A stretch of DNA of 5,072 nucleotides, from positions 1,501 to 6,572 of the forward strand of contig DPGF01000023.1 of the NCBI GenBank assembly GCA_003522105.1. Reading direction: 5' to 3'. Origin of the DNA: Oscillibacter sp. (lineage in GTDB: Bacteria; Bacillota; Clostridia; Oscillospirales; Oscillospiraceae). Below, in pieces: positions 1 to 4,890 of the stretch; within the stretch, counting starts at the first letter, position 1, and each line of letters starts with the position of its first letter. Both the position numbers and the translations under genes were made by a program. The notes under the pieces were generated by a model. It worked only from the letters and a program-made list of their open reading frames with translations. It was not told the DNA's origin and did no database searches.

Positions 1-96
1 ACCTACGTCATCGACGTCGCCGATCCCAAGGACGCGCTGGGCGCGCTGATGGTCGTGCTGGCGATCGACGCGGAAAAATGCAGCAGGAACAACTGA
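1..96 (+). CDS. 3' end of a probable LURP-one/YxjI-like (Tubby-fold) protein, partial
   Basis: Only the last 31 codons are visible, ending in TGA at 94-96. The tail reads TYVIDVADPKDALGALMVVL followed by AIDAEK and a short polar end. A beta-strand-like segment, then an acidic turn, then a hydrophobic helix ending in 'AID' resembles the C-terminus of LURP-one-related and phospholipid-scramblase-like proteins, where a buried hydrophobic helix (…LIDF… in scramblases) threads the Tubby-like barrel. That family assignment is an inference from a short piece, and the molecular role of bacterial members is poorly defined. The reading frame itself is secure: the codon pattern matches the neighbours and the stop lies one base before the rarA start, which indicates co-transcription and probable translational coupling. 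A different small protein with a hydrophobic C-terminal helix cannot be excluded. Confidence 0.5.
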   Translation, partial: TYVIDVADPKDALGALMVVLAIDAEKCSRNN

Positions 97-97
97 T

Positions 98-1387
98 ATG
101 AGTGAAAAGAGACCTTTGGCGGATGAGATTCGCCCGCTGACGCTCGACGAGGTCGTGGGTCAGAAGCACTTGCTCGGAAAGGGCGCGCTGCTGCGCCGGC
201 TCATCGAGTCCGGCTCGAGCGCGAATATGATCTTCTACGGCCCGTCCGGTACGGGAAAGACGACGATCGCCAACATCATCGCCAACCGCACGAACAAGAC
301 CCTCTATCGCCTGAACGCGACGACCGCAAGCTTGCAGGACGTCAAGAGCATCATTTCCGATGTTGGTACGATGATGGCGCCGGGCGGCATTCTGCTCTAT
401 CTCGACGAAATTCAGTACTTCAACAAAAAGCAGCAGCAGAGCCTGCTGGAGTTCATGGAAAACGGCTCGATCACGCTCATCGCCTCGACGACGGAGAATC
501 CGTACTTCTATGTTTACGGCGCGCTGCTCTCGCGCTCAACGGTGTTTGAGTTCAAAAACGTCAGCGCGGAGGAGACTGTTCCCGCGGTCGAGCGCGCGCT
601 CGGTATCCTGAAAGCGCGCAGCGAGCTGCCGCTTTCCTGGGAAGAGGACGTGCCACGCGTCATCGCGCAGCAGTGCGGCGGCGATGTGCGCAAGGCCGTG
701 AGTGCCTGCGAGCTTCTCTACGAAGCGGCGGAGGCTGTTCATGGTGAGCTAAAACTGAAAAGTGAAGATGCTTCCGGGGTCGCGCAGCGCAGTGCCATGC
801 GCTACGATAAGGGCGGCGACGCGATGTACGACTGCGCGAGCGCGCTGATGAAGTCGCTGCGCGGCAGCGACCCCGACGCGGCGCTGCACTACCTCGCAAG
901 ATTTTTAGAGGCGGGCGATCTGGTCACGCCATGCAGGAGGTTACTCTGCTCGGCGAGCGAGGACGTCGGCATGGCCTATCCGCAGGCCATCGCCATCGTC
1001 AAATCCTGCGTCGACACCGCGATGCAGCTTGGTATTCCCGAGGCGCAGCTGCCGCTTGCGCAGGCGGCGATCCTGCTTGCCACCGCGCCCAAGTCCAACA
1101 GCGTCATTGAGGGCATCGGCGCGGCCTGGGCGGACGTGAAGGCGGGCAAGTGCGGCAATTTCCCGCGCTGCCTTCAGAACGTCCACGCCGATTCGACCGG
1201 CGGCGCGCAGGGGCAGCACTACAAATACCCCCATTCCTATCCGAACCATTGGGTGAAGCAGCAGTATCTGCCGGACGAACTGAAAAACGCCCGCTACTAC
1301 CGCTACGGTGACAACAAGACCGAGCGCGCCGCCGCGCAGTACTGGGAAACGATCAAGGGGAAGAGCGATGGATCTGAGACTAAATGA
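98..1387 (+). CDS. rarA: Replication-associated recombination protein A (RarA/MgsA), AAA+ ATPase
   Basis: This is a DNA-dependent AAA+ ATPase of the clamp-loader clade, related to eukaryotic WRNIP1/Mgs1. Family members act at stalled replication forks and DNA gaps in the cytoplasm. The protein has 429 residues, close to the usual 420-450. Visible motifs in order: PLADEIRPLTLDEVVGQKHL near the N-terminus (residues 6-25, family signature); Walker A GPSGTGKT (48-55); Walker B LLYLDEI (99-105); sensor-1 STTENP (130-135); arginine finger LLSRS (143-147); sensor-2 GGDVRK (194-199). The C-terminal MgsA-type tetramerisation region contains SLRGSDPDAALHYLARFLEA (253-272) and ASEDVGMAYP (286-295). It departs from the common family text in places: MYD where HYD is usual, and MAYP where LADP is usual, suggesting a divergent clostridial subgroup. 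The start is set by the ATG one base after the upstream TGA, with a modest AGGA nine bases before it. The 3' end overlaps the DUF951 gene by 20 bases. Confidence 0.95.
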   Translation: MSEKRPLADEIRPLTLDEVVGQKHLLGKGALLRRLIESGSSANMIFYGPSGTGKTTIANIIANRTNKTLYRLNATTASLQDVKSIISDVGTMMAPGGILLYLDEIQYFNKKQQQSLLEFMENGSITLIASTTENPYFYVYGALLSRSTVFEFKNVSAEETVPAVERALGILKARSELPLSWEEDVPRVIAQQCGGDVRKAVSACELLYEAAEAVHGELKLKSEDASGVAQRSAMRYDKGGDAMYDCASALMKSLRGSDPDAALHYLARFLEAGDLVTPCRRLLCSASEDVGMAYPQAIAIVKSCVDTAMQLGIPEAQLPLAQAAILLATAPKSNSVIEGIGAAWADVKAGKCGNFPRCLQNVHADSTGGAQGQHYKYPHSYPNHWVKQQYLPDELKNARYYRYGDNKTERAAAQYWETIKGKSDGSETK

Positions 1388-1562
1388 TCTGGTTGAGATG
1401 AAAAAGCCGCATCCCTGCGGCGAGAAGATATGGCTCGTGACGCGCGTGGGCATGGACATCAAGCTCAAATGCACGCGCTGCGGCCGCGAGGTGATGCTGC
1501 CGCGCGCCAAGGCGGAAAAGGGCATCAAGAAAATTGTGGAAAGGGAGGAGCCCCATGAATAA
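1368..1562 (+). CDS. DUF951 family protein (YyzM-like), small putative metal-binding protein
   Basis: This is a 64-residue protein recognised as DUF951, the family of B. subtilis YyzM. The signature is MDLRLNDLVEMKKPHPCGEK at the start, followed by a W-x-V-x-RVGxDIKLKC core and CTRCGREVMLPR. Cysteines at 17, 35 and 38, with His15 nearby, could form a small zinc-ribbon-like site. That is an inference: CxxC is clear, the fourth ligand is not. No biochemical function is established that I can name. The start at 1368 is preferred over the in-frame upstream extension because the family begins at this point and an AAGGGG ribosome binding site (1355-1360) lies seven bases upstream. It begins inside the end of rarA and ends eight bases into the next small gene, so the three genes are probably translated from one message. 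Confidence 0.88.
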   Translation: MDLRLNDLVEMKKPHPCGEKIWLVTRVGMDIKLKCTRCGREVMLPRAKAEKGIKKIVEREEPHE

Positions 1563-1644
1563 GAAAACGCGCGCCGTTGCGATTCTGCTGGTTGCGGTGA
1601 TGATCTTATCGCTCGTTGCGTCGATGATCATTCCGTATTTATAA
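1555..1644 (+). CDS. 29-residue single-pass membrane miniprotein, hypothetical
   Basis: A short frame not listed by length-based gene finding encodes 29 residues. It starts with the basic MNKKTR, continues as a hydrophobic helix of about 20 residues (AVAILLVAVMILSLVASMII) and ends PYL before TAA at 1642-1644. Translation is supported by a near-ideal ribosome binding site, AGGGAGGAG at 1542-1550, with GGAGG six bases before the ATG. The gene overlaps the DUF951 stop by eight bases (ATGAATAA arrangement), typical of coupled genes. A positively charged N-terminus plus one helix predicts an N-in orientation. The layout resembles the roughly 31-residue Prli42 stressosome-anchoring miniprotein of Firmicutes, but I can judge only general form, so homology is an inference. 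Role unknown. Confidence 0.7.
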   Translation: MNKKTRAVAILLVAVMILSLVASMIIPYL

Positions 1645-1645
1645 A
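1616..1645 (+). promoter_or_regulatory. Possible weak sigma-A promoter for the lipoprotein gene
   Basis: TTGCGT (1616-1621) lies 18 bases before TATAAA (1640-1645). The -10 matches consensus at five of six positions and the -35 at only three. It overlaps the end of the miniprotein gene and would place the transcript start close to the paired hairpins at 1649-1698. Suggestive only, because AT-rich sequence at a gene end can look like this by chance. Confidence 0.25.
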
Positions 1646-1648
1646 AAC

Positions 1649-1698
1649 CAGCGCGGCAGCGCTGAACATTGCTTCCCGCGCGAGCACGGGAGCGTTCA
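1649..1698 (+). other. Two adjoining hairpins in the leader/intergenic region before the lipoprotein gene
   Basis: First hairpin: CAGCGC (1649-1654), loop GGCA, GCGCTG (1659-1664). Second, longer hairpin: TGAAC (1663-1667), GCT (1671-1673) and CCCG (1675-1678) pair with CGGG (1687-1690), AGC (1691-1693) and GTTCA (1694-1698), with bulges ATT and T and an eight-base loop. The two share bases 1663-1664, so they compete slightly at the junction. Neither is followed by a T-tract, so this is not an ordinary intrinsic terminator. It could stabilise or process the message upstream, or structure the 5' leader of the lipoprotein gene. Confidence 0.4.
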
Positions 1699-1726
1699 CC
1701 GGCTGAGAGTAAAGGAGAGATAGAAG

Positions 1727-2323
1727 ATGAGAAAATGGACAGTATGCGTATTAGCGGCCCTTTGCGTATTCGGACTGTTTGGCTGCGGGGCTGAGAGCGT
1801 TCCCGCACCGGAGAAGGTCAAAGACTATGCGCCGGTCGACTATGAGGAGCGCTTCAAGGGCGTGACAAGGGAAGCTTTGACAGAGGTGTGGGGCGAGCCT
1901 GCTGACGGCGGAGCGCTGCAAAGCGCCGATATGTGGGCCATCGACGATGTATCTTCCGTCATCATCTATTGGGACGCGGACGGGAGCGTTCAGGGTGGGA
2001 GCATCCGACCTGTGGAATACCACGGCAGATATGAAGAGGATGCAGATATCTGTATCATCCGTTCGGCGGAGGATATGGACGACAGTGCCGCCGCAGAGGC
2101 CTACGAGGCGGGGAAGCTGCTCCTTGTTCTCGACTGGTCGCTTGCCGAGAAGATAGAGGAGATGGTCAGTCCGGTTCCCACCTCGTCATTTTCGGCGGAT
2201 GACGCTGCGGTTTTGTTTTGCCATGCAGCAGACGGCAGGCCGATCACCAGCACGGTCTGCGGTAATGCGGGCGATTGGGACGACGAGATCGACCATATGA
2301 TCGAAGCGGCGAAGGAAAAATAA
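1727..2323 (+). CDS. Predicted lipoprotein, function unknown
   Basis: The 198-residue product begins with a lipoprotein signal: basic MRKW, hydrophobic core VCVLAALCVFGLF and lipobox LFGC, with the lipidated cysteine at residue 20. The mature protein should be tethered to the outer face of the cytoplasmic membrane. A segment at residues 46-88 (VTREALTEVWGEPADGG, then MWAIDD and a VIIYWDADGSV strand) has the helix / 'WGEP' turn / two-strand look of BamE/SmpA-like or BLIP-like repeat folds found in many clostridial lipoproteins. That is a fold-level inference. The rest is acidic and unrecognised; residues 165 and 178 are cysteines that could pair outside the cell. The ribosome binding site AAAGGAG (1711-1717) is nine bases before the ATG. 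It appears monocistronic, with a terminator starting 12 bases after its stop. Confidence 0.85.
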   Translation: MRKWTVCVLAALCVFGLFGCGAESVPAPEKVKDYAPVDYEERFKGVTREALTEVWGEPADGGALQSADMWAIDDVSSVIIYWDADGSVQGGSIRPVEYHGRYEEDADICIIRSAEDMDDSAAAEAYEAGKLLLVLDWSLAEKIEEMVSPVPTSSFSADDAAVLFCHAADGRPITSTVCGNAGDWDDEIDHMIEAAKEK

Positions 2324-2335
2324 CAAATGGCAGAG

Positions 2336-2371
2336 GAGCCTCGCGCCAAATTTCGGCGCGAGGCTCTTTTT
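2336..2371 (+). terminator. Strong intrinsic terminator after the lipoprotein gene
   Basis: A perfect 12-base-pair stem, GAGCCTCGCGCC (2336-2347) with GGCGCGAGGCTC (2355-2366), has loop AAATTTC and is followed by TTTTT. Outer bases AAATGGC (2325-2331) and GCCATTT (2373-2379) are also complementary and could extend the structure. It separates the lipoprotein gene from spoIIGA. Its tail overlaps the putative Spo0A box of the next promoter. Confidence 0.93.
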
Positions 2372-2403
2372 CGCCATTTTCCCGTTTGCTGCGCCGCTAT
2401 AAT
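2370..2403 (+). promoter_or_regulatory. Putative Spo0A-activated promoter of spoIIGA-sigE
   Basis: A perfect -10 hexamer TATAAT lies at 2398-2403, 26 bases before the spoIIGA ATG. No good -35 exists at 17-18 bases (CATTTT or CCATTT), as expected for an activator-dependent promoter. TTCGCCA at 2370-2376 is the reverse complement of TGGCGAA, a full match to the 0A-box consensus TGNCGAA. It sits about 22 bases upstream of the -10, near -34 to -40 relative to the likely start. In B. subtilis, spoIIG is transcribed by sigma-A with an unusually long spacer and Spo0A~P bound at the -35 region. The match in arrangement is an inference from that precedent. Confidence 0.6.
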
Positions 2404-2429
2404 GGGGGACGTGTCAAAGGAGGTGCGCG

Positions 2430-3251
2430 ATGGTCATCTATGTGGAGAGCGTGCTGGCGTTCAATTTTCTGCTCGATTATCTGTTATTGTTCGGCGCGGC
2501 GCGGCTTGCCGGGCGGACGGTCGCGCGGCGACGGCTTTTATTCGGCGCGGCGGTCGGCGGAGCGTATGCGGCGGTGCAGCTTTTCCTGCCGCGCAGCGCA
2601 CTTCTCCTGCTGCTCGCGCTCGCGGTGATGGGCGCGGCGGCCTTTTCCGGCAGCGGGCGGGCGGTCAAGCTGACGCTGCTCTTCTTCCTTGCCTCGTGCG
2701 GATTTGCCGGTGTTGTGGTGCTGCTGGGGCAGGGGACGGGGTCGATGACACGCCTTGCGCGCGGCGTTGTGGCGGCAGACCTTCCGTGGGGCATATTTTT
2801 GATCGCGGCGGGGCTTTCCTATCTGCTGCTCTCGGTCGTGTTCCGCTTCGGCGCTGCGCGCACGGGAAGGGAGGTCGCGGAGGCGGTCATCACTTACCGC
2901 GGAAAGACTGCGCGCGTGCGGCTGCTGCGCGACACGGGCAACACGCTTTCGGATCCCGCAACAGGGTTGGGCGTGCCGGTCGTCGACCGACACGCGCTGG
3001 GAGGCCTTGTCAGTAAGGAGGAGGCAGCCGCGCTGCCGCGCATTCCATATTGCAGCGTGGGGAGGGTAGACGGATCCTTACCGCTGCTGCGCTGCGAAGC
3101 AATGATACTTGACGGGAAAGGCTTGGGTGCACGATCGGTCGCGCTGACGGAGCGGCCGCCCGGCGACGGAAGTGCGTATGCGGGATTATGGTGTGAGGGC
3201 TGCGAAAAGGGGGAAAAGAATGCGGGAACGACTCAAAAAGCTATGGGTTAG
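2430..3251 (+). CDS. spoIIGA: Sporulation sigma-E processing peptidase SpoIIGA
   Basis: This is a membrane-embedded aspartic protease that removes the N-terminal pro-peptide of sigma-E in the mother cell, triggered by a forespore signal (SpoIIR) in known systems. The N-terminal half has five hydrophobic segments at roughly residues 3-22, 35-53, 56-73, 80-101 and 117-138, matching the family's five-helix domain, and opens with the family-like MVIYVESVLAFNFLLDYLLL. The protease domain carries LLRDTGNTLSDPATG, with the catalytic aspartate in DTGN at residue 168. The C-terminal part (YCSVGRVDGSLPLLRCEAM, then GSAYAGLW) follows the family plan but is short: 273 residues against about 309 in B. subtilis. 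An excellent AAAGGAGGT (2416-2424) lies five bases before the ATG. The last 32 bases overlap sigE, and that C-terminal tail is probably not conserved. Confidence 0.93.
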   Translation: MVIYVESVLAFNFLLDYLLLFGAARLAGRTVARRRLLFGAAVGGAYAAVQLFLPRSALLLLLALAVMGAAAFSGSGRAVKLTLLFFLASCGFAGVVVLLGQGTGSMTRLARGVVAADLPWGIFLIAAGLSYLLLSVVFRFGAARTGREVAEAVITYRGKTARVRLLRDTGNTLSDPATGLGVPVVDRHALGGLVSKEEAAALPRIPYCSVGRVDGSLPLLRCEAMILDGKGLGARSVALTERPPGDGSAYAGLWCEGCEKGEKNAGTTQKAMG

Positions 3252-3942
3252 GCTGCGCTTCCGGCTCATCGACTGGGGGCTTCTTGCGCGGCGGGGGATT
3301 TTTTACATCGGCGGCAGCGATACGCTGCCGCCCCCGCTCGAGCGGGCGGAGGAAGCGGAACTCATCGCGCGCATGGACGCAGGCGACGAGAGCGTGCGAG
3401 GAACGCTCATCGAGCGAAACCTCCGCCTTGTTGCCTACATCGCGCGGCGCTTTGAAAATACAGGCATCAACATCGAAGACCTCATCTCCATCGGCACGAT
3501 CGGGCTCATCAAGGCAGTGAACACTTACCGCAGCGACAAGAACATCAAGCTTGCGACCTATGCCTCGCGCTGCATCGAGAATGAAATTCTCATGCACCTG
3601 CGAAAGACCGCGCCGCAGAAGTCCGAGGTTAGCTTCGATGAACCGCTCAACACCGACTGGGACGGCAACGAGCTGCTGCTCTCTGACATTCTCGGTACCG
3701 ACGAGGACATGGTGATGAAGCCCATTGAGGATGACGTGGATCGGCAGCTGCTGATGGACGCGGTCGGTCGGCTCAATGCAAGGGAAAAGGAGATCATTAC
3801 GCTGCGCTTCGGACTTGGCGGCGGGGAGGAAAAAACGCAGAAGGAGGTCGCTGACCGCATGGGCATTTCGCAGAGCTATATTTCGCGGCTTGAGAAACGC
3901 ATCATCGCGCACCTCAAGAAGGAAATCCTCAAAATGAGTTGA
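3220..3942 (+). CDS. sigE: RNA polymerase sporulation sigma factor sigma-E, pro-form
   Basis: This is the mother-cell-specific sigma factor of early sporulation, made inactive and activated by SpoIIGA cleavage. The product has 240 residues; B. subtilis has 239. The N-terminal pro-sequence is basic and amphipathic (MRERLKKLWVRLRFRLIDWG), which in the family tethers the pro-form to the membrane. The conserved FYIGGSDTLPPPL (residues 28-40) brackets the expected cleavage zone. Region 2 is nearly canonical: RNLRLVAYIARRFENTGINI (66-85), then EDLISIGTIGLIKAVNTY and LATYASRCIENEIL. SFDEPLNTDWDGNELLLSD (138-156) follows. The region 4 helix-turn-helix is TQKEVADRMGISQSYISRLE (206-225). The start at 3220 is preferred over the in-frame ATG at 3172 because it aligns with family N-termini and has AAAAGGGGG six bases upstream. 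No sigG gene follows, unlike the classic spoIIG-sigG cluster. Confidence 0.96.
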   Translation: MRERLKKLWVRLRFRLIDWGLLARRGIFYIGGSDTLPPPLERAEEAELIARMDAGDESVRGTLIERNLRLVAYIARRFENTGINIEDLISIGTIGLIKAVNTYRSDKNIKLATYASRCIENEILMHLRKTAPQKSEVSFDEPLNTDWDGNELLLSDILGTDEDMVMKPIEDDVDRQLLMDAVGRLNAREKEIITLRFGLGGGEEKTQKEVADRMGISQSYISRLEKRIIAHLKKEILKMS

Positions 3943-3967
3943 CAAGCGGCGCAAAAAACGGTATGAT
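3939..3967 (+). promoter_or_regulatory. Sigma-A promoter of the T-box/valS unit
   Basis: A consensus -35 TTGACA (3939-3944), exactly 17 bases, then -10 TATGAT (3962-3967, five of six). Transcription should start near 3974, just ahead of the T-box Stem I. The TGA inside TTGACA is the sigE stop codon, so the promoter begins within the sigE gene. Confidence 0.85.
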
Positions 3968-3973
3968 TCAGTG

Positions 3974-4213
3974 TAGAAATGCGAAGAAGAGGAGCAGTAT
4001 CCGCATCCGAAAGCGAAGAGAGAGGGCGGCCGGTGTAAGCCCTTGTGAAGGATGCGGGGAAGTCGCCTTGGAGCTGCCGCGCTGAAGGAAAAGTAAGCCG
4101 GACGGGAACTCCCGTTACAGAGATATGAGTGTCCGCATAATGCGGGAATCCAGGTGGTACCACGGTCATTGATCGCCCTGAGCAGTCAAAGCTGCTCAGG
4201 GCGTTTTTGTTTT
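3974..4213 (+). ncRNA. T-box riboswitch leader, valine-specific (GTC specifier)
   Basis: This is a cis-acting leader that binds tRNA-Val and allows read-through when the tRNA is uncharged. Stem I: helix CCGCATCC (4001-4008) with GGATGCGG (4050-4057), apical hairpin GGGC/GCCC (4024-4042) within the conserved GGTGTAAGCCC text, and the AGTA motif of the lower stem at 3996-3999. The specifier loop GGAAGTCGCCTTGGAG has GTC at 4062-4064, a valine codon, matching downstream valS. Further structure: ACGGGA/TCCCGT (4102-4115), the conserved GTTACAGAG, GAGTG, and Stem III CCGCA/TGCGG (4133-4145). The T-box proper, AGGTGGTACCACGG (4152-4165), holds bulge TGGT (4155-4158), which pairs with an ACCA acceptor end. 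In the antiterminator CAGG (4151-4154) pairs with CCTG (4177-4180), capped by CGGTC/GATCG. CCTG is also in the terminator stem, so the two folds exclude each other. The 5' end is estimated from the promoter. Confidence 0.95.
4174..4213 (+). terminator. Intrinsic terminator of the valine T-box
   Basis: A perfect 12-base-pair stem, CGCCCTGAGCAG (4174-4185) with CTGCTCAGGGCG (4192-4203), has loop TCAAAG and is followed by TTTTTGTTTT. Its 5' arm shares CCTG with the antiterminator. It is also the first strong terminator after sigE. Confidence 0.95.
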
Positions 4214-4225
4214 CTGGAGGGAACA

Positions 4226-4459
4226 ATGGAACAGTATATCTTTGCGCCCACGGTCTGCGGGGCGGAACTGGAAGAAGAACTCGCCGCGGCGATCGAAAAG
4301 CGGATGGAGATATTTTCCCGCGCATCGCTCCCGGGAATGTGGAAAAAAACAGATGCGATGAATCGCTATGCGGCGCGGGGCAGCGGGCGGAAGGGAGTTT
4401 TACGCAAGATCCTTCCGTGGGTGCTGATCCTCGCGGGACTTTTTCTGCTGATTCCGTGA
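4226..4459 (+). CDS. Small membrane protein; probable N-terminal part of a YcxB-like protein ended by an in-frame TGA
   Basis: The 77-residue product starts at an ATG four bases after GGAGGG (4216-4221), directly downstream of the T-box terminator. Residues 1-55 are polar and probably cytoplasmic; the stretch AELEEELAAAIEKRMEIFSR looks helical. A basic RGSGRKGVLRK precedes one hydrophobic segment (KILPWVLILAGLFLLIP, 61-77) that runs straight to the TGA stop at 4457-4459. Ending exactly at the end of a membrane helix is odd for a complete protein. The frame stays open after this TGA and continues into the next gene's product, which supplies a second helix and a YcxB-like domain. It may therefore be the front half of one broken or read-through gene, or a small tail-anchored partner of the next protein. 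No function is known to me. Confidence 0.75.
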   Translation: MEQYIFAPTVCGAELEEELAAAIEKRMEIFSRASLPGMWKKTDAMNRYAARGSGRKGVLRKILPWVLILAGLFLLIP

Positions 4460-4483
4460 TTGATGGAGCCAAAGGAGCTGCGC

Positions 4484-4855
4484 ATGCCGCTTATCGCGGG
4501 TGCCTTCTTTGTGTTATTGGGCGTTTCAAGCCTTCTGAGGCAGCGTCCGGCGCGAAGAAAAGGCTCGTTCCGTCAGGCGGCGGCCGGAATGCTGCAAAAT
4601 ACGAGCGGCCTTGAGGAAGCGAGCGTGCAGGTCGTTTTTGACGATGACGGCATGAAAGTCAACACGCAGGATAGCACGCGCATTGTGCCGTATGACGAGA
4701 TGGAAATGCTCATCGAAACGCCGCGGCTGTATCTTTTGACCTACGGCGGGAGGGCGACCCTTTTGCAGAAGAAGGATCTGACGGGCGATACGCAGGCGTT
4801 CGTCGGATTTCTGAGCGCTCATGCGCTCAATGTGTACCAAACGGAAAATAGATAA
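4484..4855 (+). CDS. YcxB-like C-terminal domain membrane protein (possible back half of a split gene)
   Basis: The 123-residue product opens with a membrane segment (MPLIAGAFFVLLGVSSLL), then a basic RQRPARRKG and a soluble domain. The VQVVFDDDGMKVNT strand pair, VPYDEMEMLIETPRLYLLTY and a Lys-rich LLQKKDL turn followed by a final helix match the style of the YcxB-like C-terminal domain (PF14317), a PH-like fold; this is recognition by pattern. Full YcxB-like proteins usually have two helices before this domain, and here the first is encoded by the preceding gene in the same frame. The start at 4484 is chosen because AAAGGAG (4471-4477) lies six bases upstream. ATG 4463, four bases after the upstream stop, is the alternative and would add seven residues (MEPKELR). 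It ends 35 bases before valS and should be co-transcribed with it. Confidence 0.78.
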   Translation: MPLIAGAFFVLLGVSSLLRQRPARRKGSFRQAAAGMLQNTSGLEEASVQVVFDDDGMKVNTQDSTRIVPYDEMEMLIETPRLYLLTYGGRATLLQKKDLTGDTQAFVGFLSAHALNVYQTENR

Positions 4856-4890
4856 GATCATTATTAGAGTTTCAAGATAGGAGAAAACCA

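Noticed and set aside
934..943. Internal AGGAGGT-like site in rarA as a start for a separate gene
   Set aside because: No start codon follows at usable spacing, and the sequence encodes part of the conserved RarA C-terminal domain.
941..1528. Long minus-strand open frame opposite the end of rarA and DUF951
   Set aside because: It lies antisense to two well-supported genes; its composition fits a GC-bias shadow and it has no recognisable domain or good ribosome binding site.
2327..3016. 229-codon + strand frame overlapping spoIIGA in another frame
   Set aside because: It starts within the terminator and gives an Arg/Ala/Gly-rich sequence without domains, whereas the spoIIGA frame has five helices and the DTGN motif.
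3172..3219. Upstream ATG giving sigE 16 extra residues
   Set aside because: The known family pro-sequence aligns with the ATG at 3220, which has AAAAGGGGG at correct spacing.
3241..3954. 237-codon minus-strand open frame opposite sigE
   Set aside because: sigE is highly conserved on the + strand; the antisense frame is a codon-bias shadow with no family features.
4457..4459. TGA as a selenocysteine codon
   Set aside because: The context (…LLIP-TGA-LMEP…) lies between two membrane helices with no redox motif, and I see no convincing SECIS-like hairpin just after it.
4457..4459. UGA read as tryptophan through a changed genetic code
   Set aside because: TGA ends the genes at 94-96, 1385-1387 and 3940-3942 normally, and Trp is encoded by TGG throughout.
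3876..4472. 198-codon minus-strand frame across the T-box leader
   Set aside because: The region is explained by a structured T-box RNA on the + strand; the frame has no motif or initiation signal.
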